Made by a program: the position numbers and the translations under genes. The notes beneath the pieces were generated by a model, which ran no database searches, was not told the origin of the DNA, and saw only the letters and a program-made list of their open reading frames with translations. Positions 21,722 to 31,673 of a stretch of 64,000 nucleotides of DNA are shown piece after piece (position 1 is the stretch's first letter; each line of letters opens with the position of its first letter). Source of the stretch: Symsagittifera roscoffensis (taxonomy: Eukaryota > Xenacoelomorpha > Acoela > Convolutidae); the NCBI RefSeq assembly GCF_963678635.1, contig NC_087067.1, forward strand, positions 48,217,618 through 48,281,617, in the 5' to 3' direction.

Positions 21722-24700
21722 GGCCATGATTTTGCCACTTCCACCGGGACATTGGATCGAGAGGAGATGTCGGAACTGTCCGACATCTCAACTGAAGTAA
21801 CGGCAACTAGAAGATCTCCGACAGACAACACTACGATGGCAGGCGGAACTGGGAAACAAACAACGTCATCATCATTCTCAGAAAGAATGAAGAACACCTT
21901 CGGAAACATCTTTCCATTCAGCATGGGAGGAGGAGCAGGAAACGACGGTGAATCCCAGGAGGAAGAGGATGAAGAAGAGCAAGGGGACTTTGGATCTCAA
22001 GTCAGCCTCAATAGTTCGATCCAGGAGAGTGAGGCACACGTCGGAAGAGAGACTGGAACCATGGACAAATTTGGTGTAGTGACAACGATAAGCAAAGAGG
22101 CAAACACACCGGGCCAGTCAAAGGACTTCGCGATTAGGACAAGTTCGGAGCCACAACCTGGAGAGAGTACAACCAGAGGGCTTGGCAACGCGTTAATGGA
22201 TCCTGAATTAAATAATGAAAAGACGTTGAAGCAGAGAGTCAAGGCCCGGATCTCGACAAGCACGAAGTTACCTGGGACCGACAGGGTTACACCACCACTA
22301 GTGACGCCACTCGTGGATAACGGGGCAGCACTAGAGGAAGCCTTAAACAATATAGTGGACAGCTTAGGAGAACAAAATGAGCAGATGTCGATAAGGATGA
22401 GTGAACTAGAAAGAGCAGTTCACATGGAAAGAGAAAGTCTGCGGGAAGAAATAAACCGCAATAGACAGGAAGTTGGCAGGAGCGAAAAACGCTTGAAAGA
22501 AAGAACGGACGAACATATGACGAGGAACTTGTCGCGAATGACAAGAGAGGCGGAACAGAGGGAGTTACGCTTAAGAGCCGACATGGAGAAGTTAAGAATT
22601 CAGCAAGAGCAGTCTCTTGGGACTCTTGACACAAAGATAGACGCGATGATGGAGAGGCGAACTCAGGCTATCATGGATAGGTTGGACGGGCTACTAAGCA
22701 GCAAGAGTGGACCAAAGGAAGGAGAGCCGAACTCGGGAGGTCCCAGTAGGGAACCGAGGGTGAACTTCAATGAACATCAAAGGAGAAAGACGTATGGATC
22801 CACTAGAGGCAGGGGCAGTTCATCAGGCTATGCCACAAGGGGTAATGCAGCATGGGGCCCGAACAGTAGAGCAAGTTCAACGGGGAACAGACGAACCTCT
22901 AACGAACGACCAACGCAAAGCACACATGCGACTGGGAGAAGTGATTCCGGCAACAGGGGGCATGCAAGCCCGAGGAGGAGTCATGTAGGTCAAGAGGGAA
23001 ACACTCACGGCGATTCGGATTGCAGGGATGCACCTCATACAGAGCCTTCGACGAGGTGTGAGGACACTCAAGCAGGACACTCAAGGGATGCTACGGCAAT
23101 GGCCACAGCATTTGAACCCCTAAACAGGTCTTTGGAGACATTCCTGACAAGGTTATCAAGAACCAATGAACGCAGTGAGAAGTCCAGAAGAGTCTTTAAG
23201 AAACCAAGATGCTACAAAGACGAATCTGATGGCTGTATTGATACCTGGATAGAGGTAATGAAGTTGCATTTTGAGGAAGAGGACTTGTCGGAGAGACAGG
23301 AATGCAGTGCGCTCACCAGCAACTTGGAAGGGACAGCCCTGAACTGTGTCATGGCCAAGAAGCAATATCAACGTGACACTGCTGAAAAAATCTTCGAAAT
23401 CTTGTTAAACCGTTTCGGATCAGGGGTGCAGGTGCACCAGGCGATGATGCGCTGGGAGAAACGGAGGCAACGAGAAGATGAAAACATAGACAAGTTTCTC
23501 GATGATTTGGAAATGCTGAGAAGACGCAGCCAACCGGATGAGTCAAACCGAAGGATGAACCTGGCCGTAGCCTCAAAATTCATCGATGGTGTGAAAAATG
23601 ATGAACTTCGTACGATGCTAGCAACGCATTACACACCACTATCAACTAATGCGCCAACACCGGAGGAGTTAAGGCTCAAATCAAAGGAGTATCTTTTGTT
23701 GAAACCTCCTTCGAGATCTGGATATTACAAGAACAATTATGGAAATTTTAACAACGGACCAGCAAATCAAGGGAACAATTGGTACAAACCGAGGGATGAT
23801 ATGGACAAGAGACGTTCTTGTGCTAATTGCAGTTCAACAGACCATCATGTGTCAGCATGCCCAGCTTACAAACAAGGCATGAAAGCAATAGGCTTTAGCC
23901 TCGAGGACGAAGATGCGTCAGAGTTGGACCATGAGGATTTCATGAGAGGAGTAATTGCAAAATTCGGCCCGAGATGTTTCTTTTGCAACTTGGAAGGTCA
24001 TTTTAAATCAGATTGTCCGCAATTCTGGGATGCAGTGGCAGACATCAAGCATCCAAGACATGAAGAAGCTTTGTCAGGAGTGAAAGCCAGCAAGGCTCGA
24101 CTTTTGAGTGAAGCGGAGGCACGCAGAAAGGATAAACCTCAAGAGCTGGCGGCAAAGAAAATGCAAGCGGTAGCAGGGGAGACACGTGAGCCGGAACCAG
24201 CAACTGCGGCTGATGACTTCAAAATCGATTATAGGGCAGCTGCGGGGGATGCTATAAATAGAGTACAACAGGAACTAGTGACGAAAGAGATTGAACAAAA
24301 GGTGAAACTTGAGCTGGAGAATGAAAAGTTACAGGAGCAACTGAACGCCTTCGAAGCAACGGAAGTTGAAGAGGCAAAAGCACCAAGCAGCTTGAGCATG
24401 AAACTTAATGTTATCTCTGGTCAGAGGTTCGGTATGGCACATCAAGGAAGTGAAATACAGTCGATAATCTCGGTGGCAGGGCATCAGGTAATCAGAAATC
24501 TGAGTGAACCGTCTGAGTTCACTTTGATGCATTTGGACACATATGCAGACTATCTGAGGCAGATGGAGCCACGCACCGAGTCGAGGGCTGTGAGGGCACT
24601 ACTAACGACGGGTGGCCCTCGCATGAAGAAACTTCATGGACGCTACCTAGAAGTCTATGGGCCGTATCAAGTGATGCTGAACGTGGATGGGATCAGTATC

Positions 24701-27223
24701 TACACCAGGACTTATGTAACAGCAGATGATAACCAAATAGGGCATATCTATTTGGGAGAAGAGGAACTCAAGGTCCGCAGGATAGGCCATGACGCCATGA
24801 TGGAACAAGACGCAGTACACATTGGATATGAAGCAGATGTGACAGCACATCTGCTCGACACCAACGGAACAAAAATCGGAGTCACAGGGCTTCTGGACAC
24901 AGGAGCGGTGGTGAGTGTGATGCCGATAAAAACCTGGGAAAAGATGGGCTTCGCGCGGGAAGATCTGATTCCTACGAATCTCCGACTGGCCGCCGCAAAT
25001 CGAGGAGCCATCTACGTAGCCGGAAGAACACCGATAACGGTCCTTCACATGGGAGGACGAGATCTTTGGATGAGCTTCCTGGTGGTAGAGAATTTGGACG
25101 ACGCCGACCAATTCATCTTGGGCAGAGACTTTGTCAGGAATTTTGACGTGATGATTGACTTGAACAACGGTCTAATACGGATTAGAAACCCGGACCGAAA
25201 GTATGTTAAGAGACCAATCAATAGGATAATAACAGACGAAAATAAGGTACCAGTGTTTTTGGATAGAAAAGTAAAATTAAAACCAGGACAAGCTGTAGTA
25301 GCAATTTTTAGAATGAGAAATTTGAATTCGTTGAGTGATAGTAAACAGGTTTGCTTGGTACCGAATCCAAATAGTCAGAGTTCGGTGATTTTAGGCCGGA
25401 GCTTCTCGGTAACGCGAAACGGACTGTGTGTCAGTGTGTTGTTGAACACACTGGACACCACGGTTTCAATCCAGCGTGGAAAGAAGCTTGGCTACGCTTT
25501 GCCGATGAGGACCGACTATGAGGAGACGCAAAACTTGAAGAAATATAGTGTGAAAGACTGTCCTTATCATGCAAATAAAGATAAAATTTTAAAGAGAATC
25601 AATGAATTAAAATCTATTCATAAATTGTTTTCAATGAAATCCGAAACGGACGACGTCTTATCAAGCTGCTCGAATTTTCAGGAACGCCCCTCGTCATATG
25701 AACTAGATTCTGACAAACCGGTTTTGCCAGAAATAGAACATTTAAAAGGGAAAATAGGTGAGGGAGATTTTGAAAAATTGCGGGACCTCCTAAATCGGAA
25801 CGCCGATGTATTTTCAAAACATATGGCGGACATCGGTTGCTGTAATTTCGTCGAACACGAGATCGAACTAGAAGAGGGCGCCGTTCCTCATAGGGAAGGC
25901 GCAAGGCGAATGACGCCACATAAATCGGAAGCGTGCCGAGCGGAAATAGAAATGTTGCTTGAGTACGACATGATAGAACCCTCGAAATCGCCATGGGCTT
26001 GCGGAGTAGTAATGGCGAAAAAGAAAGGGGGGCAGCTTAGATTTTGTTGCGACTTTCGTTACTTGAACGCGGTAACCATAAAAGATGCGTACCCGATACC
26101 GCGAATAGATGAGAGCCTATCTAAACTTGGTGATGCCAAGTTCTTCACCACATTGGACTTAGGTTCTGCCTTCTGGCAGGTCCCTCTGCGAAAGAAGGAC
26201 AGAGAGAAAACCAGATTCGCGTGCGAATTGGGGTTGTACCAGTGGAAGAGGATGCCCTTCGGCTTGTGCAATGCAACAGCAACTTTTCAAAGGCTGATGG
26301 CTCAGGCTTTGACAGGAGTGACCAAAAAGTACGGGAATCTCTTGATGTGCTATGTGGATGACGTAGTCATAGCGACACCGACCCTGGAGGATCACATTGA
26401 TAGGCTCGATGAGGTCTTTGGATGCATGAAAAGAGCAGGATTAAAGTGCAAACCATCGAAATGTGAAATCCTTAGGGATTCGATAAAGTACCTAGGGAGG
26501 ATGGTAGACAGGCATGGTGTGAGGCCAGATCCGGAAGCAGTAGAGGCTGTGCTGACATGGAAGGCTCCGAGGACGGACACACAGCTAATGAGCTTCCTTG
26601 GGTTTGCCAATTATTACCGTGAATTCATTAAAGGATATGCGGATAAGGTGTACCCGATGCAGAAGCTGATGCGCAACAAAGGGAAAAAGTTCGAATGGAA
26701 CGATGAGGCACAGGTTGCTTTCGAGAACATAAAGCGGGAACTGTGCGAAGCGCCAGTGCTGGGCATGCCTACAGAAAAGGGCATGTATTTTCTCGACACA
26801 GACGCATCGGTGGTGGCCATCTCAGGAATCTTGCATCAAGAGCAAGAATGGAACGGAAGAACGGTTCTCCGTCCCATTGCATACGGCAGCAAGGTCTTGA
26901 GTGACACACAGATGAAATATGGCGCACCGAAAGCAGAAATGTTTGCAGTAGTCACCTTCGTGGAAAAGTACCGTGCATACTTGGGGAGCGCTCCCTTCAA
27001 GTTACGCGTGGACAACAGAGCGTTATCCTGGTTGAAGACCTACTCGATGGATCAGAGTTATATTGGTAGATGGATAGTAAGATTGGATGGCTACCATATG
27101 ATAATCGAACATAGGATGCGTGATAAACACCAGAATGCTGACAGCCTCAGCAAGAAAACTGAGTTCTATGAAAGATTGGAGCAGAAGCAGGCCAATCAGG
27201 CGGAAATAAAGGAGGGATTCTAG
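21722..27223 (+). CDS. Gag-Pol polyprotein: capsid, zinc knuckles, protease, RT, RNase H
   Basis: The frame is open from the preceding TAA; its first ATG is at 21767. Counting residues from 21752: coiled coil about 200-310, capsid-like region about 480-650, canonical CX2CX4HX4C knuckles at 690 (CANCSSTDHHVSAC) and 742 (CFFCNLEGHFKSDC), protease with LLDTGAVVS at about 1048, RT with FCCDFRYLN at 1430, LDLGSAFWQVPL, MPFGLCNATATFQ and catalytic CYVDD at 1533, then RNase H with FLDTDAS at about 1680. All key catalytic motifs are intact. Gag and Pol share one frame with no frameshift. The product would form particles, process itself and copy the RNA. A TAG at 27221-27223 stops it before integrase, yet the frame continues beyond. 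Confidence 0.95.
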   Translation, partial: GHDFATSTGTLDREEMSELSDISTEVTATRRSPTDNTTMAGGTGKQTTSSSFSERMKNTFGNIFPFSMGGGAGNDGESQEEEDEEEQGDFGSQVSLNSSIQESEAHVGRETGTMDKFGVVTTISKEANTPGQSKDFAIRTSSEPQPGESTTRGLGNALMDPELNNEKTLKQRVKARISTSTKLPGTDRVTPPLVTPLVDNGAALEEALNNIVDSLGEQNEQMSIRMSELERAVHMERESLREEINRNRQEVGRSEKRLKERTDEHMTRNLSRMTREAEQRELRLRADMEKLRIQQEQSLGTLDTKIDAMMERRTQAIMDRLDGLLSSKSGPKEGEPNSGGPSREPRVNFNEHQRRKTYGSTRGRGSSSGYATRGNAAWGPNSRASSTGNRRTSNERPTQSTHATGRSDSGNRGHASPRRSHVGQEGNTHGDSDCRDAPHTEPSTRCEDTQAGHSRDATAMATAFEPLNRSLETFLTRLSRTNERSEKSRRVFKKPRCYKDESDGCIDTWIEVMKLHFEEEDLSERQECSALTSNLEGTALNCVMAKKQYQRDTAEKIFEILLNRFGSGVQVHQAMMRWEKRRQREDENIDKFLDDLEMLRRRSQPDESNRRMNLAVASKFIDGVKNDELRTMLATHYTPLSTNAPTPEELRLKSKEYLLLKPPSRSGYYKNNYGNFNNGPANQGNNWYKPRDDMDKRRSCANCSSTDHHVSACPAYKQGMKAIGFSLEDEDASELDHEDFMRGVIAKFGPRCFFCNLEGHFKSDCPQFWDAVADIKHPRHEEALSGVKASKARLLSEAEARRKDKPQELAAKKMQAVAGETREPEPATAADDFKIDYRAAAGDAINRVQQELVTKEIEQKVKLELENEKLQEQLNAFEATEVEEAKAPSSLSMKLNVISGQRFGMAHQGSEIQSIISVAGHQVIRNLSEPSEFTLMHLDTYADYLRQMEPRTESRAVRALLTTGGPRMKKLHGRYLEVYGPYQVMLNVDGISIYTRTYVTADDNQIGHIYLGEEELKVRRIGHDAMMEQDAVHIGYEADVTAHLLDTNGTKIGVTGLLDTGAVVSVMPIKTWEKMGFAREDLIPTNLRLAAANRGAIYVAGRTPITVLHMGGRDLWMSFLVVENLDDADQFILGRDFVRNFDVMIDLNNGLIRIRNPDRKYVKRPINRIITDENKVPVFLDRKVKLKPGQAVVAIFRMRNLNSLSDSKQVCLVPNPNSQSSVILGRSFSVTRNGLCVSVLLNTLDTTVSIQRGKKLGYALPMRTDYEETQNLKKYSVKDCPYHANKDKILKRINELKSIHKLFSMKSETDDVLSSCSNFQERPSSYELDSDKPVLPEIEHLKGKIGEGDFEKLRDLLNRNADVFSKHMADIGCCNFVEHEIELEEGAVPHREGARRMTPHKSEACRAEIEMLLEYDMIEPSKSPWACGVVMAKKKGGQLRFCCDFRYLNAVTIKDAYPIPRIDESLSKLGDAKFFTTLDLGSAFWQVPLRKKDREKTRFACELGLYQWKRMPFGLCNATATFQRLMAQALTGVTKKYGNLLMCYVDDVVIATPTLEDHIDRLDEVFGCMKRAGLKCKPSKCEILRDSIKYLGRMVDRHGVRPDPEAVEAVLTWKAPRTDTQLMSFLGFANYYREFIKGYADKVYPMQKLMRNKGKKFEWNDEAQVAFENIKRELCEAPVLGMPTEKGMYFLDTDASVVAISGILHQEQEWNGRTVLRPIAYGSKVLSDTQMKYGAPKAEMFAVVTFVEKYRAYLGSAPFKLRVDNRALSWLKTYSMDQSYIGRWIVRLDGYHMIIEHRMRDKHQNADSLSKKTEFYERLEQKQANQAEIKEGF

Positions 27224-28672
27224 TTTCTGAACAAAGAAACTTATGAAGCGCTTCCCTTGACGAGATGGTTGGATAAGTCTGGACATCCAATTCCAGGGCA
27301 CCCTGAGCTACCTGTAGAGAAAGCAGCCGAGATAAAGATCCTGTCCAAGGAGGACCCGGTCCCCTTGGATTTGTTGCTGCGTTCGAACCTGGTCCAGCAA
27401 GAACTCTCTCGCATGAATATAAACAGCCTCTCATTATTGGATAAAACGGTGCAAGTCACACCACAAGTGATGCGGATGCTGGGTGGATTGTTAGAAAGAG
27501 AAGTGACCAGAGATGACCCCGAGTGGACAGCAGCAGTGGCATCGCTAACAGTCAGTGAGAAGGTGAAGATCATGCCGTCCAGACGACAGCACGAAGAGAA
27601 CGAAAGGAATTGTAGGACAATAGTTCAGCAACTAGTATCCTCAATACCCCAAGAGATTTTAACAAGTATTTCTTACGGACAGAAAGAACAGGGGAGCAGC
27701 AACCGACAGAAAACCGTCACCTTTGTAGACCGGGATAAAGAGGGTGAAGTTGTAGAACAAAATCTGCCGCAAGACTATTTGTCCGGGGAGAAGGATGATG
27801 AGAAGAACCAGCGATCACAAGATCAACACCCGGGACAAGGAAATTTGTCCGGGGAGTCTGAGATAAACGAGGAAATTCCTGATGAGAAACAGGACCCAGA
27901 GAACAAGGTTTTGTCCGGGGAGTTCAGGTGGATGCGAAGAAAGCACAGACATGATCTGGAGGAGCGTGCAGTCTCGAGCACAACCTCTTCGACGGATGAT
28001 GCTTCCCGAAACTCAGGAATGGACACCTATTCAGACAGGAACTCGAGTTCGGGATCCGAACTGTCAGAACTGGCGATACACACGCTACTAGTGGAAACTC
28101 GGGTGAGAGACCTGGACAGAGAGGTGTACCAGGATCCTGACAGTGATCGCTACCTAATACCAAGCGAAAGAGTCTTTGACAACGCAGCGGATGACTTAGA
28201 AACGATAGCGGTATCGAAACGTTCGATAAGCCTGTTGCCGCAGAAAGAGGTAGTCAGGACTGATCTTCAGCCGTTTCAGCAAGAAACACAACCGTTGGCG
28301 AAGATTTGGTGCGTTAAGATGGAAGAAGACACACATCAGCCCAACGAGCTGAATAGTCAGATGAGAGTCATGAAGACGTACTTGAAGGCAAGATACAGAC
28401 TCTCGGACCTTCTAAGGGCGCAGAGAAATGATCGCATGACAAGCAACCTAAAAAGGTGGATAGAAAACGGTGCACCTGACAAAGGTGACCTGGAAGAAGA
28501 CAGCTATAGGATCCTGAGACAATACTTCATGCAGAAGGAGGGGAGATTATATCTGAACAAGGACGGGATCGTGGCTTGCAGGAGAAGAGAAGAAGACAAG
28601 GTCTTATACAAATATAACGCGATAGTGTTGCCGCAACTCTTATCAGACAGAACTATTATTCAGGTCGCATGA
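27224..28672 (+). CDS. Pol linker between RNase H and integrase, same frame after a TAG
   Basis: This 482-codon open stretch continues the Gag-Pol frame after TAG 27221. It first reads like a spacer (LTRWLDKSGHP, VTPQVMRMLGGLL), then an acidic region with a 22-residue repeat: LSGE encoded by TTTGTCCGGGGAG at 27778, 27844 and 27910, exactly 66 bp apart. Its end (YRILRQYFMQKEGRLYLNKDG with LPQLLSDRTIIQV) matches the usual lead-in to the integrase finger. It ends at TGA 28670-28672 because of a frameshift at 28664-28670; an apparent 2-base loss moves the finger to the next frame. The ~330-residue extra linker is unusually long for Ty3/gypsy. Confidence 0.75.
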   Translation, partial: FLNKETYEALPLTRWLDKSGHPIPGHPELPVEKAAEIKILSKEDPVPLDLLLRSNLVQQELSRMNINSLSLLDKTVQVTPQVMRMLGGLLEREVTRDDPEWTAAVASLTVSEKVKIMPSRRQHEENERNCRTIVQQLVSSIPQEILTSISYGQKEQGSSNRQKTVTFVDRDKEGEVVEQNLPQDYLSGEKDDEKNQRSQDQHPGQGNLSGESEINEEIPDEKQDPENKVLSGEFRWMRRKHRHDLEERAVSSTTSSTDDASRNSGMDTYSDRNSSSGSELSELAIHTLLVETRVRDLDREVYQDPDSDRYLIPSERVFDNAADDLETIAVSKRSISLLPQKEVVRTDLQPFQQETQPLAKIWCVKMEEDTHQPNELNSQMRVMKTYLKARYRLSDLLRAQRNDRMTSNLKRWIENGAPDKGDLEEDSYRILRQYFMQKEGRLYLNKDGIVACRRREEDKVLYKYNAIVLPQLLSDRTIIQVA

Positions 28673-28943
28673 CCAGATGGGCCATCAAGGGATCGACAAA
28701 GTGTATCAGAGGATCCTGAAGCGCTTTGAGTGGCCTGGAATGAAAAAGGCATGTGAGAAATGGGTAACAGCGTGCCTGTCATGCCAACAGGTCAAGGATC
28801 TAAGGAAATTACGATTTCCTTTACAATCGATTGAGTCGTCTGAATTCATCGAGGTGGTGCAGATAGATCACCAGAAGATATGCGTGACAGACAGCGGTTA
28901 TAACCAAGACATGAGCAACAGCAGTCAAATGAACAATACCTGA
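28668..28943 (+). pseudogene. Integrase HHCC finger; catalytic core missing
   Basis: The shifted frame starts HDQMGHQGIDKVYQRIL and continues FEWPGMKKACEKW then CLSCQQVK: the H-H-C-C zinc finger of retroviral-type integrases, with the conserved WPGM. The start of the core follows with the first catalytic-type Asp (VVQIDHQ). After TDSGYN the sequence jumps, and no second Asp, no Glu, no HPQTNG-like box and no C-terminal domain is found; a TGA follows. About 200 residues of core are therefore deleted around 28900. This copy cannot make a working integrase. Confidence 0.85.
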
Positions 28944-29782
28944 CGAACCTGCGTGTCTTAGAGTGGCTGAACGAAATGACATCAGACCCTAAAGAGACCA
29001 GCGTTACGATTCAAGACGTAGATCGTGAAAGCGCGAAATACATTAAGATCGAACGAGATGATCCTTCCTGGGCTGCCCAGGAAGAACAACTTCTCATTCC
29101 AGCTTCTAACCTTGACTTGATATCCGGTATGCGATCGACGGGGACGCCGATGGATATTTTTGTCCGGGGAGTGGGGGTAGGATTTACCCACACTGAAAAC
29201 CTGATAATAAAAAAATTGAGAATAGCAAGAGAAACAGGAGAGTTAGAAGCAGAAACAGGCGAAGAACCTAAGAAACCTGACATAGGCAGGGTGGTTGAGT
29301 CATACTTTAACTTACCAAATGAATATTCAAGTAACATAATACTAACAGACAGTGATTTCATACTCACAAACAGAACATGTGCGATAACAATCACCGCAGA
29401 CATGAGTTTTAGGACAGCGTTAGTGGCAGATTTTAAGAGAGAATACAAAAACATGGAATTCCTTTGGAAGCAAAGACCAGGGATAGGGGGCGTAGCAGCC
29501 TTACCTCCGGCGGTGTCGCAGATACCGGGGAAGTACTTATGCTTCTTGGTAACGAGGGCGACGGAGAAGCAGCACGTGGACCCAGAAAACCTAGTCTTGT
29601 CTTTGACGAGGCTGAGGGACTTCCTTGTAGAAATGGACGTGAAGGAGCTCTCGCTTCCAATGTACGATCCAAACAGAGGAAGACTGCATCCTCGGGAATT
29701 GTACGCGCTTGTACACGTGATATTCTCTGATACGAACATACAAGTATATCTACACAAGAAATATTACTTAAGTATAGGCTGA
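28904..29782 (+). CDS. Macro-domain-like accessory protein of the LTR element
   Basis: The frame is open from 28904, just past the integrase deletion point; the first ATG is 28976 (268 residues). After a region with GTPMDIFVRGVGVGF and an acidic spacer, the C-terminal ~150 residues look like a macro domain: strand TCAITITADMS, helix ALVADFKREY, a GGVAAL turn, strand KYLCFLVTRAT, helix LVLSLTRLRDFLVEM, strand KELSLPMYD, helix HPRELYALVHVIF and final strand IQVYLHKKYY. Macro domains bind or hydrolyse ADP-ribose groups. The Gly-rich loop that normally follows the ADM-like turn is replaced by SFRT, and the second loop (usually G-x-G-L) reads DPNRGRL, so catalysis is doubtful. Its original start may have been lost with the integrase core. 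It ends at TGA. Confidence 0.65.
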   Translation, partial: PRHEQQQSNEQYLTNLRVLEWLNEMTSDPKETSVTIQDVDRESAKYIKIERDDPSWAAQEEQLLIPASNLDLISGMRSTGTPMDIFVRGVGVGFTHTENLIIKKLRIARETGELEAETGEEPKKPDIGRVVESYFNLPNEYSSNIILTDSDFILTNRTCAITITADMSFRTALVADFKREYKNMEFLWKQRPGIGGVAALPPAVSQIPGKYLCFLVTRATEKQHVDPENLVLSLTRLRDFLVEMDVKELSLPMYDPNRGRLHPRELYALVHVIFSDTNIQVYLHKKYYLSIG

Positions 29783-30159
29783 GTGATGTGCGAAAGAGTG
29801 TTAGGTCAAACACTAAGTTGCATGTGATATGTGTGTTATGTTATGTTATGTGTTAGGTTATTAAGATCATGGGTAAGTAGGGGTTAGTGACCATGAACAA
29901 CTAAATGACGATCTTGGAAATAGATCCAAAGTTTGGACTGTCCAATCTTAGGTCAAATTCAAAAATTTTAGAAACCAATCGATTTTAATAGGATAAATAT
30001 CTTTTTATCTGAACTGTTTTAAGCAAATTTTAACGATATATGTTAAGGTGAAACTGACAAATGTGACATTCGTGATTTCTTTTTCTAGATCCTGATTGAT
30101 CATTTAAATTACTCACTTGAGTCAAAGAATCGAATCAAATCAAACTTGAAAAGAATAGA
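29783..30159 (+). promoter_or_regulatory. Spacer with a strong splice-acceptor-like site before the 3' ORFs
   Basis: No coding frame. TGATTTCTTTTTCTAG, with AG at 30087-30088, is a good polypyrimidine-AG acceptor 72 bp before the ATG of the next ORF. That is where a spliced subgenomic RNA would place its exon start, as for the third gene of other LTR elements. The 12-mer ATGTGACATTCG at 30061 equals the first bases of the LTR plus one flanking base. Confidence 0.5.
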
Positions 30160-31634
30160 ATGGACAACTTCAATCTGGAGGAAGTGACGGACAGGGTGGA
30201 AGCCGTCAAACCGAAGAACCCATGCAACAAGATCAAGCTGGTGGGGAAGACGACAGGGCATCGACAGGAGGAACATCCAGCCTGGATTTCAATATCTTCA
30301 GTGATCTTGAGAACAATGCAGACACGTTGGAAACGACTGAGCCAGCGGATGAAGGCATCTCGACACTGGAGCCTCCGTCAGCCTTTATGGAAATGAAACG
30401 GAATTTGTCGGAGAGCAGCTCTCCTGGCAATTCAAGAAATAACGATCAGAGAATCCTCATGGAATCACCTCGGAGGAGAAGAATAGAGGCCTCAGCCAGA
30501 GTACCTTTCTTGGGAACGCTGCCCGAAGAGGAATGGGAAGTACATCACCGAGACCACGAGAGTAGGACGGGATGTAAGCTGGACAGAGTGGCGTTTATGG
30601 AAGAAGTCTGGACCGTGATTCAGAGCTATGGGACCCAGTCCATCCTCAAAACAGGTCTCAATCAACCCTTGATGAGAGAAGTACTTGACAAGCTTGATGA
30701 GTGTGAAGGGAGACTGAGTGAGTTGTTGATCGACTCAGCCACTGATGAGAGTGAAGCGAATTCTCCCATCAAGATGACACCGCAGGACGATGAAGGAGAG
30801 GTGGTGTATCTGTCAAGAACCAGGAGAGGGACGATGCGATCGAAAATGGTGATTGATAAGATCAATGCGATGAACATGAAGTTAGGCAGCAGAGTGATGC
30901 CGAGGAGAATTGGGAAGACGAAAGTGGATTCAGAAACATCGGTGAAAGCTGGTAACTCAGCGAATAGAAAACAAGTCGAGGAAGTCATGGATTTGGGACA
31001 AGGTGATTATCAATTGTCTGGCACAGATAGAATATTAACCGATATAGCGATGGTGCCACCCATTCTCATGGCGGGGATAAAGTCAACCGGTTATAAGTCC
31101 AAAAGGAGTGACCGCACTCTGACTGGAGCAGCTTTAGAAATGGAAATACTAAGCCAATGTGGAGAGAGCAAAATGAGGGACTTCAAGCCATCTCCCATGA
31201 ATCATGGAAAGGGAAGTGTTGCAGGACAACTAACACCAGTGGAATACAACCGACTAACCGTGTCGGAGACAGTGTCGATAGATGAACCCACCGGTGGATA
31301 CATGGAGATGTTGGAATACCGAAACTCGGCTAGAGGGTATGTAATGGCCCTGGAAGACGAAAAAGCCATGGAGGGTTATCTGGAAATGATGTTGCAAGGC
31401 ACCACCCTCAAGCAGAAGGCGTATGGAACTTTGGCGTCGTCTGACGTAGAGGCGGAAACGATCGAGCAGTTAGTGAGCCTTCCATGGAAAGCAGTAGTAT
31501 TGAGGTATTTCGAAGAAGAAATGAGGACTACGCCAAGAATACATGCTCTCGTGGCAGTACCTTACGTAAGGACAGAGTTACAACTCAGGTTCACCTGGTG
31601 CATGATGGGACTGACTCGCGAAGAATATGATTAA
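30160..31634 (+). CDS. Accessory ORF of the LTR element, unknown function
   Basis: Two overlapping frames make one probable protein: an ATG at 30160 starts MDNFNLEEVTDRVEAVKPK, and a second frame with ATG at 30222 (470 residues, MQQDQAGGEDD...) continues. A single indel near 30215 would join them. The N-terminal third is acidic and Ser-rich with a short basic stretch (SPRRRRIEASAR). The middle has LSRTRRGTMRSK. The C-terminal part has GGYMEM and GYLEMM, which look like YxxM motifs. I recognise no family, signal peptide or membrane segment. It ends at TAA 31632-31634, and the next large ORF follows in the same frame after 13 sense codons. Confidence 0.75.
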
Positions 31635-31673
31635 GAAGAAAGAAAGAGATCAAAAGAAGAAAAGGTTTTCCTT

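Noticed and set aside
21752..21766. Gag start at 21752
   Set aside because: The codon is TTG; the frame is open back to the TAA at 21719. The ATG at 21419 or 21767 is more credible.
29011..29757. Minus-strand 248-codon ORF
   Set aside because: It is the mirror of the macro-like ORF; Ser/Leu-rich composition is typical of an antisense shadow.
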